The notes: a model not told the origin generated them from the sequence alone. 64,000 bases of DNA from Pseudanabaena sp. Salubria-1 (GCA_023336205.1 JALQCR010000014.1:1-64000); one strand, 5' to 3'; positions 54,686 through 63,856 are shown, numbered from the stretch's first letter. Numbers and translations: made by a program.

Positions 54686-55729
54686 TTATTTTTGTAATTC
54701 ACGAATAGCCGAAGTTATTGATTTCTCGTGGTTATAAATCTTATTATTCATCTGAACAACCTGCGGAATAGTGTTTTCATGAAGCCACTTGATTAAAGAA
54801 AAATCTCCTGTCTCTAAGAGAGATTTTGCATTTTGTTTTTTAATTCTTTTCAATAGTGATTTTCTCTCATTTTCAGGTAAATTTAAATTCAAAATACATT
54901 CATATTCTGGTGTTTTCGAGTAACCAGGAAATAACAATGTCTTAGCTACAGCAAAATTACCTTCAAAAGCTAGAGGACAATACCCCACTCGAAAATAAGG
55001 CTTACCTTTACCTAGAATTATACTTTTCTTTCCAAATACTTTATCAACATATTGATAATGCCAGAAAAACTTATCATCTCCGCACAGATCATAAAAAGTT
55101 AGAGCGGGACTACCATCTCGTAATTTACAGAATTCAAAGTATAGATTTTTTTCTAGATATGCGTAAACATCACCAAGTGCTGAATGGATTTTCCAATTAG
55201 GATGAATGCGATCACAAATTTGTTCAATGGAATGTCTAGTAAATGTGACTATATACCTAATATTCTCTATTTCGATAGTTGGTTCCTGAGTAGAGTAGTA
55301 GCGAATCCCTCGACTACTATTAAACTTCTTCAGAGAGAGACATTGAACAACTATATCGTTATCTCTAGGTGAAAGCTCGAAATCATTAAAAGGGAAATAT
55401 TGATCAAATTTATCCTTTGGAAATTTTTTGAAAAATGCTTCACAAAGAAAACCTAATACTACATATGTTCCCATACTTTCACCAAGATGAAATTCCTTCT
55501 TTACTGGTTCAATTGCCTTCCAATAACCAAGTTTTTTTATGTTTTTATAAATAGGCTTTAACTCGTCAGGAATCTCATTAAAATCAAATGCTTGAACAAT
55601 TTCTTTGATTATTTGAGAGAATTCTAAATCTGCCCCTTCATTCTCAAAAATAAATTTAGGATATTTATCCCGTTCTTGTCTTCTTTCCTTAGATTGCCAG
55701 TAGGGATTAAATCCTCGATGTTTTTTCAT
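54686..55729 (-). CDS. Protein of unknown function, 347 residues
   Basis: Not recognised. It begins MKKHRGFNPYWQSKERRQERDKYPKFIFENE, is rich in Phe, Tyr and Lys, and has conserved-looking segments (LCEAFFKKFPKDKFDQYFPFNDFELSPRDNDIVVQCL, YIVTFTRHSIEQICDRIHPNWK, FYDLCGDDKFFWHYQYV, RVGYCPLAFEGNFAVAKTLLFPGYSKTPEYECIL). FTRHSIEQICDR recalls the start of toxin-like RNase folds, but this is weak. No signal or membrane helix. Low HIP1 content and AT-rich codons differ from its neighbours, and it lies in a toxin-antitoxin-rich stretch, so it may be transferred DNA. Confidence 0.8.
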   Translation of the reverse strand: MKKHRGFNPYWQSKERRQERDKYPKFIFENEGADLEFSQIIKEIVQAFDFNEIPDELKPIYKNIKKLGYWKAIEPVKKEFHLGESMGTYVVLGFLCEAFFKKFPKDKFDQYFPFNDFELSPRDNDIVVQCLSLKKFNSSRGIRYYSTQEPTIEIENIRYIVTFTRHSIEQICDRIHPNWKIHSALGDVYAYLEKNLYFEFCKLRDGSPALTFYDLCGDDKFFWHYQYVDKVFGKKSIILGKGKPYFRVGYCPLAFEGNFAVAKTLLFPGYSKTPEYECILNLNLPENERKSLLKRIKKQNAKSLLETGDFSLIKWLHENTIPQVVQMNNKIYNHEKSITSAIRELQK

Positions 55730-55804
55730 GATTCAGTTTTGTATAGATATAGTTTTTAAAATATTTATCTTGTTACTTTATTCTTTCAATCACTAGTTAC
55801 TAAG

Positions 55805-56224
55805 TTATGTTAAGACTGGACTAACCTCAAAAGCTAACTCATGGCGATAGAAACAAACATTGAACTCAGTAAAAAAGTTCATATGTCCAAGAATTACAGG
55901 TGAGTCGTTTGATTGAGTCCAAGCAAAAGCGAGTAAAGTGCTTGAGAAGTTTCCAACAGTACCAGACAAAACTAAACCTTTTGCTTCACTGCGAGAGAGA
56001 TTGCCACTTAACGGAATTATTACTGTTTGCTCTTCCCAAATTGCTCCTAGCTGTAAGCCGATATCATAAGGTAATACGTTTACACTTGCCCCTGTATCCA
56101 ACAAAGCCACAACTTCTATAGATTGACTGCCATTAGTGAGTCGCAAAGGCAAATAGGGCATAACGACAGATCGCCCAGAGCTATCAACTTTCTCTATAAA
56201 ATTAAAGCGTTGTCCATTAAGCAT
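55805..56224 (-). CDS. Retropepsin-like aspartic protease family protein
   Basis: 139 residues with one aspartic protease motif VVALLDTGASVNVLPYDIGLQLG near residue 39 and the hydrophobic second motif SPVILGHMNFFTEFNVCFYRHELAFEV near the C-terminus. Retroviral-type proteases act as homodimers, each chain giving one Asp. The gene overlaps the preceding small gene by 8 bases, an arrangement seen repeatedly for such proteases in cyanobacterial accessory regions. Its substrate is unknown. Confidence 0.82.
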   Translation of the reverse strand: MLNGQRFNFIEKVDSSGRSVVMPYLPLRLTNGSQSIEVVALLDTGASVNVLPYDIGLQLGAIWEEQTVIIPLSGNLSRSEAKGLVLSGTVGNFSSTLLAFAWTQSNDSPVILGHMNFFTEFNVCFYRHELAFEVSPVLT

Positions 56225-56498
56225 TTGCTTTTTCCTTTGCAGCTATCAAAAGATTTGACAATGCTGTAACTGCTTGAGCATCTGCTTGAGGCGACCATAC
56301 GACCGCATCAGTTGATGCTAATTGATTGAGTAGATTTTGCTTTGGATTAACCTGTGTTGTGTCCAAATTACAACCTTCTTCTTTCGCTACAGCAAGCAAG
56401 AGAAAATGGATTAACCTTAGTTTATCCTCATGGGTTAATTGGCTAACAGTGGGTAAAAGCTCAGTGAGAGGCATATTGGTCACTCCATTTTTGGTCAA
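56217..56498 (-). CDS. Small partner gene of the retropepsin-like protein
   Basis: 93 residues (or 85 from ATG 56474, MPLTELLPTVSQLTHEDKLRLIHFLL). The helical start LLPTVSQLTHEDKLRLIHFLLLAVAKEEG resembles the antitoxin-like small proteins found upstream of retropepsin-like or PIN genes. Translationally coupled to the protease gene. Function unknown; a toxin-antitoxin-like role is a guess from layout. Confidence 0.7.
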   Translation of the reverse strand: MTKNGVTNMPLTELLPTVSQLTHEDKLRLIHFLLLAVAKEEGCNLDTTQVNPKQNLLNQLASTDAVVWSPQADAQAVTALSNLLIAAKEKANA

Positions 56499-56507
56499 AT
56501 AGTAATC

Positions 56508-56738
56508 TCACGCAGCACCCACAACAGCCGTCAATCTATGTTCTCGATCAGCAGCAAACTCCAAACAAGCCCTGATATCTTGCTCTGTCAATTCTGGAAA
56601 ATCATCTATGATTTCGGCATGAGACATTCCAGATGCCAACCAACCCAAAACATCATATACAGTAATACGCATTCGGCGAATACAAGGCTTACCACCTCGT
56701 TTATCTGCTTCAATTGTAATGATATTGCGGTAGTTCAT
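56508..56738 (-). CDS. DUF433 antitoxin-like protein
   Basis: 76 residues: ITIEADKRGGKPCIRRMRITVYDVLGWLASGMSHAEIIDDFPELTEQDIRACLEFAADRE, a full DUF433 (VapB45-like winged helix). DUF433 genes usually sit directly before a DUF5615 PIN-like toxin; none follows here, and the next gene is the small partner at 56217-56498, ten bases on. Confidence 0.9.
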   Translation of the reverse strand: MNYRNIITIEADKRGGKPCIRRMRITVYDVLGWLASGMSHAEIIDDFPELTEQDIRACLEFAADREHRLTAVVGAA

Positions 56739-56852
56739 ATTTGCCTCTTTTTAAGCAACAAGCTAGTCAAAGTCTAACACAGGGAAATGGATGATGTTTA
56801 TCTATATACCAGTTTAAGATAGGTCAGTAATATCCCAAATTGCTTGATTTAT

Positions 56853-57356
56853 TTACGTTAAAGATGAAATCGCATCGTTGATCGTAATCATCAAAGTCAT
56901 CGGCGCAATAGGCGAAACCGTAAAACCACACTTCTCATAAAATTGCTTTGCCTCTTCAGAAATTGCTTCCACTAAAATCGCTCTAATTCCCGCAATTTCA
57001 GAAGCCTGTAAAGTGCGAAGTATCGCATCCCTCAGTAAAGCTTTGCCAATTCTCTTACCCTGCCAATTAAGCTCAACTGCCAAACGTCCAATAATCATCA
57101 CAGGAATGGGATCGGGCATATTTCGCTTGACTTTGCCTGTGGAAAGGGTCTGCGCGATCGCACCATTTGCTAAACAGTAATAAGCCACAACCACATTCTC
57201 AACAGCAACTACATAGGTTCGCGAAACACCTTGTATTTCATTCTTGAATGCACGATGCTTTAACCAATTATTGAGTTGAATATTTCCACAATTAAATTGA
57301 TCGACTTGATGAGAAGGATTAAGTTTTTCGGGTCGGTTAATACCTTGATTAGCCAT
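56853..57356 (-). CDS. GNAT acetyltransferase, TacT-like toxin
   Basis: 167 residues from ATG 57356, which overlaps the stop of the upstream gene (TAATG). NRPEKLNPSHQVDQFNCGNIQLNNWLKHRAFKNEIQGVSRTYVV, MIIGRLAVELNWQGKRIGKALLRDAILRTLQ (acetyl-CoA loop) and AISEEAKQFYEKCGF match the TacT/AtaT group, which acetylate charged tRNAs. Partner antitoxin at 57356-57673. Confidence 0.88.
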   Translation of the reverse strand: MANQGINRPEKLNPSHQVDQFNCGNIQLNNWLKHRAFKNEIQGVSRTYVVAVENVVVAYYCLANGAIAQTLSTGKVKRNMPDPIPVMIIGRLAVELNWQGKRIGKALLRDAILRTLQASEIAGIRAILVEAISEEAKQFYEKCGFTVSPIAPMTLMITINDAISSLT

Positions 57357-57673
57357 TAATCCCAAGGAGCCTTTGTCGTTAATAGTTGGCGCAGATTGTC
57401 ATTAGGCATTACAGGAGCATCTAAGCGATCCATAAACTGCTGAAATCGCTCTGCATCAATATCAAAAAAGCAGCGATCGAGTAAAACATCTTGGGCTCTT
57501 TGGTGGGCAGATTCCAGCATGAATTCTGAGCGACTTTTACCTTGTAATGTTGCAGCCCGATCAATTAAGTCTCTCTGATTTTGACTAATCCGAATATTAA
57601 TGGACAAGTCACGGGTTTGATTGAGAACTTGATCTTTGCTTTTTGTTGTCTGATATTGAGGTGATTTAGGCAT
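57356..57673 (-). CDS. DUF1778 antitoxin, TacA-like
   Basis: About 105 residues from ATG 57673 (MPKSPQYQTTKSKDQV); a longer start at 57706 is possible. LSINIRISQNQRDLIDRAATLQGKSRSEFMLESAHQRAQDVLLDRCFFDIDAERFQQFMDRLDAP is the DUF1778 ribbon-helix-helix antitoxin. Overlaps the GNAT toxin gene, forming a standard TacAT-type pair. Confidence 0.9.
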   Translation of the reverse strand: MPKSPQYQTTKSKDQVLNQTRDLSINIRISQNQRDLIDRAATLQGKSRSEFMLESAHQRAQDVLLDRCFFDIDAERFQQFMDRLDAPVMPNDNLRQLLTTKAPWD

Positions 57674-57797
57674 AATTAAAAATTTGTTATATACCCTTAT
57701 TAACATTATATTAACGCCTTTGTATATACAATGTCAATACAAGAGTCGCTATTCAGGGTTTGTGCTGTATATAGCGGTTAAAAGTCTTTAAAAAAAC

Positions 57798-57824
57798 AAA
57801 AAGCCGCGCATTGCGCGGCTTTTT
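57798..57824 (-). terminator. Terminator of ftsH
   Basis: AAAAAGCCGCGC ATT GCGCGGCTTTTT, a perfect GC-rich stem with a T tail in either direction, 19 bases beyond the ftsH stop codon. Confidence 0.8.
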
Positions 57825-57842
57825 GGTAATGAATTGAGAAAG

Positions 57843-59705
57843 TTATACGTTAACTTCAGCAGGCTTGACTTGAGCTAGCAAACCAGTTAGGAAATCACCC
57901 TCGATTACTTCTGTTTCTAAAAGCTTCTCAGAGATTGACTCTAGCAAATCACGATTTGCATTGAGAATCGCTAGCGCCTTCGCATGAGCATTTTCGACGA
58001 TGGTTTTGATTTCCTTGTCGATCGCTTCCGAAGTTGCAGGGCTGACATTGCGTGCCATCTCCATACCGCCAAGGAATTGATTTTGTTGCTTTTGGTAGGC
58101 AAGTGGCCCCAAAACTTCGCTCATGCCATAGCTAGTCACCATCTTGTCAGCAAGGTCTGTAGCACGTTGGAGATCATTCGATGCACCAGTGGTGATGCTA
58201 CCAAAGATGATTTCTTCCGCCGATCGCCCACCGAGAAGAGTTGCAATTTGGGCTTCGATTTCTTCTTTGCTTAACAGGAAGCGATCTTCTGTTGGGAGTT
58301 GCAAGGTGTAACCGAGAGCCGCCATACCGCGAGGCACGATGGAGATTTTCTCAACTTTGCCGCTACTGGAGTTAAGCGCTCCTACTAGAGCATGACCAAC
58401 TTCGTGATAGGCAACAATCCGCTTCTCGTTCTCATTGAGAACACGGCTCTTCTTTTCTAGACCAGCGACAACACGCTCGACAGCTTCAGCGAAGTCTTCC
58501 AGTAGAACAGTCTCCCGTCCAGCACGGGCTGCAAGCAAAGCCGCTTCATTCACGAGGTTAGCAAGGTCAGCACCTGCAAAGCCAGAAGTACGAGTAGCGA
58601 TCGTTTCTAGGTCAACACTCTTGTCGAGAGTGACTTTCGCAGCGTGGATTTTGAGAATTGCTAAGCGTCCACTCTTGTCAGGGCGATCGACTAATACTTG
58701 GCGATCGAAACGACCTGGACGTAATAGGGCTTGGTCAAGGGTTTCTGGACGGTTAGTTGCAGCGAGAACGATTACTGTCGTTCCATCAACACCAAATCCA
58801 TCCATTTCGGTGAGCAACTGATTGAGAGTTTGTTCGCGCTCATCGTTACCGCCGTACATGCCACCGCTAGAACGAGCCTTACCGATCGCATCAAGTTCAT
58901 CGATAAAGATGATACAAGGTGATTGTTTTTTTGCTTGCTCGAACAAGTCACGAACTCGTGAAGAACCAACACCGACAAAGAGTTCGACGAATTCAGAACC
59001 AGAGATACTGAAGAAAGGAACACCTGCTTCACCAGCGACCGCTTTGGCAAGCAGAGTTTTACCAGTACCTGGGGGGCCAACTAGCAATACACCCTTAGGA
59101 ATCTTTGCGCCGATTTTGGTGTACTTCTCTGGAGTTTTGAGGAACTGGACAATTTCTTGAAGTTCTAGTTTCGCTTCATCAACGCCTGCAACATCGGTAA
59201 ACATAGTTTTGGTTGCTTCGCCTTCGACATAGACCTTTGCCTTGCTCTTGCCAATCTGTAAGCCCCCAGGAGCGCCACCGCCACCGTTACGACTAAAGAG
59301 TTGGAAAATACCCACAAAGATCAACGGGGGAATTACCCAGCTAAGTAATGTGCCAAACCAGCCAGACTTTTGTACAGGTGCAGCGGCAAATTCTACGCCA
59401 CTCTTTTCGAGGCGTTCAGGGAGATTTAAGTCAAAAATTGGGGTGGTAGAAATCACATCACCAGGAATTTCAGGGCTGACACCCTTTAATTGATAGGTAA
59501 TTTGGTCTTGTCCGATATATACACGTGCTACATGTCCTTCTTCGATTTCATGCACGAACAGACTGTAGGGGACACGGGCTACGGGAGGCGCGAATAAGTT
59601 TGGTAAAAAGATGTTTATTATGAGCAAGCCTGCACCGATCAGCAATAGGATATTGCCAATCAGACGAGCACGCGATCGCTTGGGGTCTTCTTTTTTTACA
59701 GCCAT
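57843..59705 (-). CDS. ftsH: ATP-dependent zinc metalloprotease FtsH
   Basis: 620 residues. Two N-terminal membrane helices ([21 protein letters not shown] and [18 protein letters not shown]) flank a lumenal domain. AAA+ module: Walker A GPPGTGKT near residue 211, pore loop [19 protein letters not shown], Walker [13 protein letters not shown], second region of homology [19 protein letters not shown]. Protease: zinc site [10 protein letters not shown] near residue 430. Thylakoid FtsH removes damaged D1 in photosystem II repair. Synechocystis has four paralogues; I cannot say which this matches. Confidence 0.95.
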   Translation of the reverse strand: MAVKKEDPKRSRARLIGNILLLIGAGLLIINIFLPNLFAPPVARVPYSLFVHEIEEGHVARVYIGQDQITYQLKGVSPEIPGDVISTTPIFDLNLPERLEKSGVEFAAAPVQKSGWFGTLLSWVIPPLIFVGIFQLFSRNGGGGAPGGLQIGKSKAKVYVEGEATKTMFTDVAGVDEAKLELQEIVQFLKTPEKYTKIGAKIPKGVLLVGPPGTGKTLLAKAVAGEAGVPFFSISGSEFVELFVGVGSSRVRDLFEQAKKQSPCIIFIDELDAIGKARSSGGMYGGNDEREQTLNQLLTEMDGFGVDGTTVIVLAATNRPETLDQALLRPGRFDRQVLVDRPDKSGRLAILKIHAAKVTLDKSVDLETIATRTSGFAGADLANLVNEAALLAARAGRETVLLEDFAEAVERVVAGLEKKSRVLNENEKRIVAYHEVGHALVGALNSSSGKVEKISIVPRGMAALGYTLQLPTEDRFLLSKEEIEAQIATLLGGRSAEEIIFGSITTGASNDLQRATDLADKMVTSYGMSEVLGPLAYQKQQNQFLGGMEMARNVSPATSEAIDKEIKTIVENAHAKALAILNANRDLLESISEKLLETEVIEGDFLTGLLAQVKPAEVNV

Positions 59706-59869
59706 TTTTTTATACTTTAAGATTTGTTACTGAAGCAATTATAGAAATGATGGGTTACTCGCGCTAGACTGAAAACGTAGGGATAGCCGCCTGTATCGCT
59801 AGGAATATAAAGACTCAAAATCATCGTGCCACTTTTTGGTCATCTACATTTGGTATGGAATAATTATGT

Positions 59870-60283
59870 ATGGCAAAAGATTTATATCACGATCACGTTA
59901 AACACGCCCTTGAGAAAGATGGGTGGGAAATAACTCATGATCCCTACGAATTGCGTGTAGGTGGAGTTGAAATGTATATAGATATTGGTGCTGAGCAGAT
60001 TATCGGTGCTGATAGAGGAAATGATAAAATTGCAGTTGAGGTTAAAAGCTTTATCAGTCCCTCAAGAATTTCTGACTTTCATTTGGCACATGGACAATTT
60101 TTAGATTATCGATATGCCCTAGAGGATGTAGAGCCAGAAAGGATTTTATATTTAGCTGTGCCTCGTTTTGTTTATCAAACCTTTTTTAACTTAGCCTTCA
60201 TTAATAGAGTTGTCCAACGCAGTGAACTTAAGCTTTTGGTTTATGACTTAGAGAAGGAGATTATTGAGCAATGGATAAAGTAA
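59870..60283 (+). CDS. xisH: XisH-family protein
   Basis: 137 residues: MAKDLYHDHVKHALEKDGWEITHDPYELRVGGVEMYIDIGAEQIIGADRGNDKIAVEVKSFISPSRISDFHLAHGQFLDYRYALE is a full XisH, a PD-(D/E)XK-like endonuclease-fold protein (E...AVEVKSF). First described as an excision control factor of the fdxN element in Anabaena, but most copies lie far from any nif element. Overlaps xisI by 13 bases. Confidence 0.93.
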   Translation: MAKDLYHDHVKHALEKDGWEITHDPYELRVGGVEMYIDIGAEQIIGADRGNDKIAVEVKSFISPSRISDFHLAHGQFLDYRYALEDVEPERILYLAVPRFVYQTFFNLAFINRVVQRSELKLLVYDLEKEIIEQWIK

Positions 60284-60612
60284 CTGTCTACAGGCAATAT
60301 ATTCAACAACTAATGCAAGCAAGAGCAAATCGTTCTATGCAATCTTCAAAGGAAGTCGAGGCTCAGACTATTTTTGATGTGGAGCGCGATCATTATCAGT
60401 TAGTTTATGTAGGTTGGAAACGTAATGATATAAGAGATTATGGATGTTTGTTACATTTAGATATCAAGGATGAAAAGATTTGGATTCAATACGATGGGAC
60501 TGAGGGTGGTATTGCCTATGAACTATTGAAGCTAGGCGTACCAAGGGAAGATATTGTATTAGGATTTCAACCTCTTAGAGTTCGTGCTGATACCGAGTTT
60601 GCTGTAGGTTAA
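60271..60612 (+). CDS. xisI: XisI-family protein
   Basis: 113 residues: YRQYIQQLMQARANRS, TIFDVERDHYQLVYVGWKRNDIRDYGCLLHLDIKDEKIWIQYDGTEGGIAYELLKLGVPREDIVLGF, the full XisI. Always coupled to xisH. Whether XisHI works in element excision, or as a defence or addiction pair, is unsettled. It ends at a terminator at 60611-60647. Confidence 0.93.
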   Translation: MDKVTVYRQYIQQLMQARANRSMQSSKEVEAQTIFDVERDHYQLVYVGWKRNDIRDYGCLLHLDIKDEKIWIQYDGTEGGIAYELLKLGVPREDIVLGFQPLRVRADTEFAVG

Positions 60613-60647
60613 AAAGAATTGTGGCGCAAAGCGCCGCAATTCTTTTT
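60611..60647. terminator. Terminator between converging xisI and the caspase-like gene
   Basis: AAAAAGAATTG-GGCGC AAA GCGCC-CAATTCTTTTT with one mismatch pair, starting at the stop codon of xisI; usable from both sides. Confidence 0.75.
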
Positions 60648-60660
60648 TTGTAGCTATATT

Positions 60661-62880
60661 TCATGCGACTTGATAATTGAAATTGAAGGTTGCCCATTGT
60701 TGTACATCTAACATCCATGCATCACCTATATTAGCGGCATTGCCAAACTCTGAAGGCTTGCCTGCCCGATCGAGATCATCTAAAAGAGATTGTGCGACTT
60801 GTAACGGATTAGGAATGGAAATTAATCCATTCAGAGCTGAGGCTTGGCGTTGCGAAGCTTCTAAAATTTTGGCAACCTGTAAAAGTGGCGATCGGCTAAT
60901 CACAATATAAACATCGACCATACCTTTAGGAGCAGAAACAGCCCAATTCATTGGCGCTTTGGGATAGGGAATTGTTAAAGTTTCCGATGGTGGAATGATG
61001 CCGTCGTTGGCGTAGGGAGTGGCGATAAAGTTAGGAGTGAGAATCTTGCTGCGAGGATCGAGACAGAAAATTCGCATATATAGCGGCTGATCGCTAAAGT
61101 TTTCGATCTGACATTCAAGGCGATCGCCAATATTAATCGGTTTAGTTCGCGCGATATTACTGAAAGCATTTGCAGGTATTAGAGCAGATCGAGCCGCAGA
61201 TTTGCTAGCCACAGTGACGGCTCTTTCATCGACACCGATCATGGCTTTGAGCGTGACTCGCACATCAAGATGGGTTGCGGCTTGATTTTCCGTAGTGCGG
61301 ATCAGTTTGGCTGCAAAGAGACTTTCAAGAAAGGGTTGCAAACGCTTAATCGCCACACCTACCGACTCGCCCACAGAACCAAAGGAGCCGAGAATCGGTG
61401 TATGCCCAATTGTAAATAGACCATAGCTTGCCGACTGCACTCCAAATAGACAATCAGCGCATTGTTCATTGGCATTTACGCCAAACATATTTGGCATAGT
61501 CGAGAAGGCGCTAGTAGCATCGACACGCTCAATTTTGCTTAAGCCAACATCAAGGGCGATCGCTAATTTGACATTGCGCGAAATTGCTCTCATTACTTCC
61601 TGAAGTAATTGCCCTTTTTCTAATTTTGGATTGATGCTGTAATCATTTAAAACTTCAATTTTGCCGTTAAATCCATTACGCGATTTGAGCTGAACTGTAG
61701 TTTGTGGATTAGATGGAATTGATTTGAGAACAGAGTCTGTTTCTGATTCATTACCTATCGGAGCTCTTGTCGCTTCTACCACATTCAAAATCGCACCAGC
61801 CGCATAGTTACTCAAAACGGTGATCGGTAAGCCTGCCAAATAGACATCGGCCGTATGGCGATCGCTACTGCTATTAATAATCACACCATCAGAACCAAAG
61901 TTAGGAATTGGTAACATTTCCGCAAAGGTGCTTGAAGTGATCGCCTTTTGTTTCGCCTCTTCAACTTCCCACATATTCGCAACTTGTTTCTCGATAGTGA
62001 GATTGTCATTGTGCAAAGCACGGCGATCGAGGGTGGTGGCAAGATCACTCATCACCACATTGATTTTTGTAGCAGGAACGATCTGCCATAGTTGCTGCAC
62101 TAGGGCATAGGTAAATGCACCACTACTAAAGCCCGACCATTGCGCATCAGCGCAGAGCATATCGCCTGAGGCTGCGCGTAAAGTTGTACCGATTAGTTTC
62201 TGATCAATGGATTGCTCTCTCGGCTCTGTGACAGTTGGTGGTTGCCAGTTTTTCAGTCCAACTCGCGATCGCAAACGGAAATTGCCTATTGCCGACACAT
62301 TCGGATAGTAAAAGCCTGCATCGATGATGTTCAAAATCCGATCCGTGGAGATCGCTTGCAGCCACCCCTGCCATTCCTGTTCCGTAATATCTCGCAAGTT
62401 TTCCAAATTTTGCGGCAAGCCACTATCGACTGGTACAAGCGTATTGTAATTACCGAGACGCGATCCATGTCCGCTAAAGTGAACGATTACCAAATCATTA
62501 GGTAAAGTCTGGGCAACTAAATGGGTGGCGATCGCATCGGCAATGTTAGTGCGGGTAGCATCAAGATCGGTCAGCGTCACAATATCTTGGGGCGCAAAGC
62601 CAAAGCGATGAATTAGTAACTCCTTTTGTAACTCCACATCATTGACGCAACCATGCAAAGGCAACCATCCATTCGCTGTTGACGACAATAAATTTTGCGG
62701 TTCCTCTTTAGCGTCATATTGATTAATCCCTATCAATAGCGCTCGTTTACGCGGCGTTGATGCAGTTGTTTGCCTCACATATTGATCGGCAGCAAATGCC
62801 ACGCGATCGCGGGTGAGAAATTGCCATCCGATCAGACTGGTTAGTCCTGCTTGTAAGAATTGTCGCCGCGCAATCCCCAT
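60661..62880 (-). CDS. Tat-exported caspase-fold protein lacking the catalytic Cys
   Basis: 739 residues. A twin-arginine leader (MGIARRQFLQAGLTSLIGWQFL) precedes a caspase p20-like domain at about 45-260 (KRALLIGINQYDA, HGCVNDVELQKELLIHRFGF, LVIVHFSGHGSRLGNYNTLVPVD). The His of FSGHGS is present, but the strand that should carry the catalytic Cys reads ILNIIDAGFYYPN instead of a D-x-C pattern. The C-terminal half is a DUF4384-like beta region (INIGDRLECQIENFSDQPLYMRIFCLDPRSKI, APKGMVDVYIVISRSPLL). Such inactive orthocaspase homologues are known in cyanobacteria. The Tat signal places it in the periplasm or thylakoid lumen. Confidence 0.88.
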   Translation of the reverse strand: MGIARRQFLQAGLTSLIGWQFLTRDRVAFAADQYVRQTTASTPRKRALLIGINQYDAKEEPQNLLSSTANGWLPLHGCVNDVELQKELLIHRFGFAPQDIVTLTDLDATRTNIADAIATHLVAQTLPNDLVIVHFSGHGSRLGNYNTLVPVDSGLPQNLENLRDITEQEWQGWLQAISTDRILNIIDAGFYYPNVSAIGNFRLRSRVGLKNWQPPTVTEPREQSIDQKLIGTTLRAASGDMLCADAQWSGFSSGAFTYALVQQLWQIVPATKINVVMSDLATTLDRRALHNDNLTIEKQVANMWEVEEAKQKAITSSTFAEMLPIPNFGSDGVIINSSSDRHTADVYLAGLPITVLSNYAAGAILNVVEATRAPIGNESETDSVLKSIPSNPQTTVQLKSRNGFNGKIEVLNDYSINPKLEKGQLLQEVMRAISRNVKLAIALDVGLSKIERVDATSAFSTMPNMFGVNANEQCADCLFGVQSASYGLFTIGHTPILGSFGSVGESVGVAIKRLQPFLESLFAAKLIRTTENQAATHLDVRVTLKAMIGVDERAVTVASKSAARSALIPANAFSNIARTKPINIGDRLECQIENFSDQPLYMRIFCLDPRSKILTPNFIATPYANDGIIPPSETLTIPYPKAPMNWAVSAPKGMVDVYIVISRSPLLQVAKILEASQRQASALNGLISIPNPLQVAQSLLDDLDRAGKPSEFGNAANIGDAWMLDVQQWATFNFNYQVA

Positions 62881-63009
62881 ATTTCCGCCGTGATTTCCTT
62901 TGTTTTTTTCGATCGCCCCTCTTAATTAAACCCGATGCAAGGCAACTCTATTCAGTTATTTTGCCCAATTTTCAACTAGATTTTTTCAATAAGTAGAATT
63001 ACTCAAATA

Positions 63010-63050
63010 AAAAAATGAGATGAGACGAAAAGTGTCTCATCTCATTTTTT
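63010..63050. terminator. Terminator of the Uma2-like gene
   Basis: AAAAAATGAGATGAGAC, 7-base loop, GTCTCATCTCATTTTTT: a perfect 17-base stem ending two bases from the minus-strand stop at 63052. Confidence 0.8.
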
Positions 63051-63051
63051 A

Positions 63052-63723
63052 TTAAAGATTTTCTGGATCAACACCCATTTCACGGAGCTTAGCGGTAAAT
63101 TTTGCGATCATGTCTAGAGCCTGTTCTTTTGCAATTTTTTCCGTAGCAGCTTGTTCAGCTTGTTCGAGATAAGTTAAAAACCTTGTACCATCAGGTTGAA
63201 GTATCTTGAGAGTTTCATCAGTAAGTTCAAAACGAATTCCTAAGCGAGGACTGATCCAATTTTGAATATCGGCTATTGGTTCGAGATGATGATCGTCATG
63301 ATTTCTTAACCAACCGACCAAATCATTGGCAAGATGATCGTAAACATAGTATTCCTCGACACCATAGGTTTGGTAGAACTCAAATTTTCGGGCCATCTCC
63401 GAAATTCGATTTCCCCTCGACAAGACCTCAAATACTACTTGAGGTGCAATTCCTTCTTCGAGGTGTTGAATATAGGAACCTCTTGCGCCCTTTGGTCTCC
63501 CAAACACGACCATCACATCAGGAGCGCGGCGAATTTCTGACTGCCCCTCCACAGGATACCAGAGCAAATCTCCCGCAATAAATACATTATTATTATCTTT
63601 AAAAAGAGCCTCCAATCCGCCCTCAATCGTGACAATCCATTGATAATGCTCGGTACTTTCAGCCATCGGTTGTCCATCGCTACTAGGATAGATGATTTCT
63701 AATTTGGAGATTGTGTTGGTCAT
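63052..63723 (-). CDS. Uma2-family (DUF820) endonuclease-fold protein
   Basis: 223 residues. PD-(D/E)XK fold features: DLLWYPVEGQSEIRRAPDVMVVFG (Asp), GIAPQVVFEVLSRGN (Glu) and EMARKFEFYQTYGVEEYYVYD (Lys). The C-terminal coiled-coil tail (YLEQAEQAATEKIAKEQALDMIAKFTAKLREMGVDPENL) is usual in cyanobacteria, where the family is expanded to dozens of copies. Function is unknown. Confidence 0.92.
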   Translation of the reverse strand: MTNTISKLEIIYPSSDGQPMAESTEHYQWIVTIEGGLEALFKDNNNVFIAGDLLWYPVEGQSEIRRAPDVMVVFGRPKGARGSYIQHLEEGIAPQVVFEVLSRGNRISEMARKFEFYQTYGVEEYYVYDHLANDLVGWLRNHDDHHLEPIADIQNWISPRLGIRFELTDETLKILQPDGTRFLTYLEQAEQAATEKIAKEQALDMIAKFTAKLREMGVDPENL

Positions 63724-63856
63724 AATTTTTGATCGGTATTTGGGGTTGATAAATTCGCGATCGCCAAGCAGCTAAATCTAATTATATAATCTCTGCATCC
63801 AATAATCAAAGCTTGACACTTTTCGTCAACTTCTGATTAATTACCACAGTTACACT

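Noticed and set aside
59870..60612. xisHI as evidence for an fdxN-like excision element in this window
   Set aside because: No site-specific recombinase, no nif genes and no flanking direct repeats are present.
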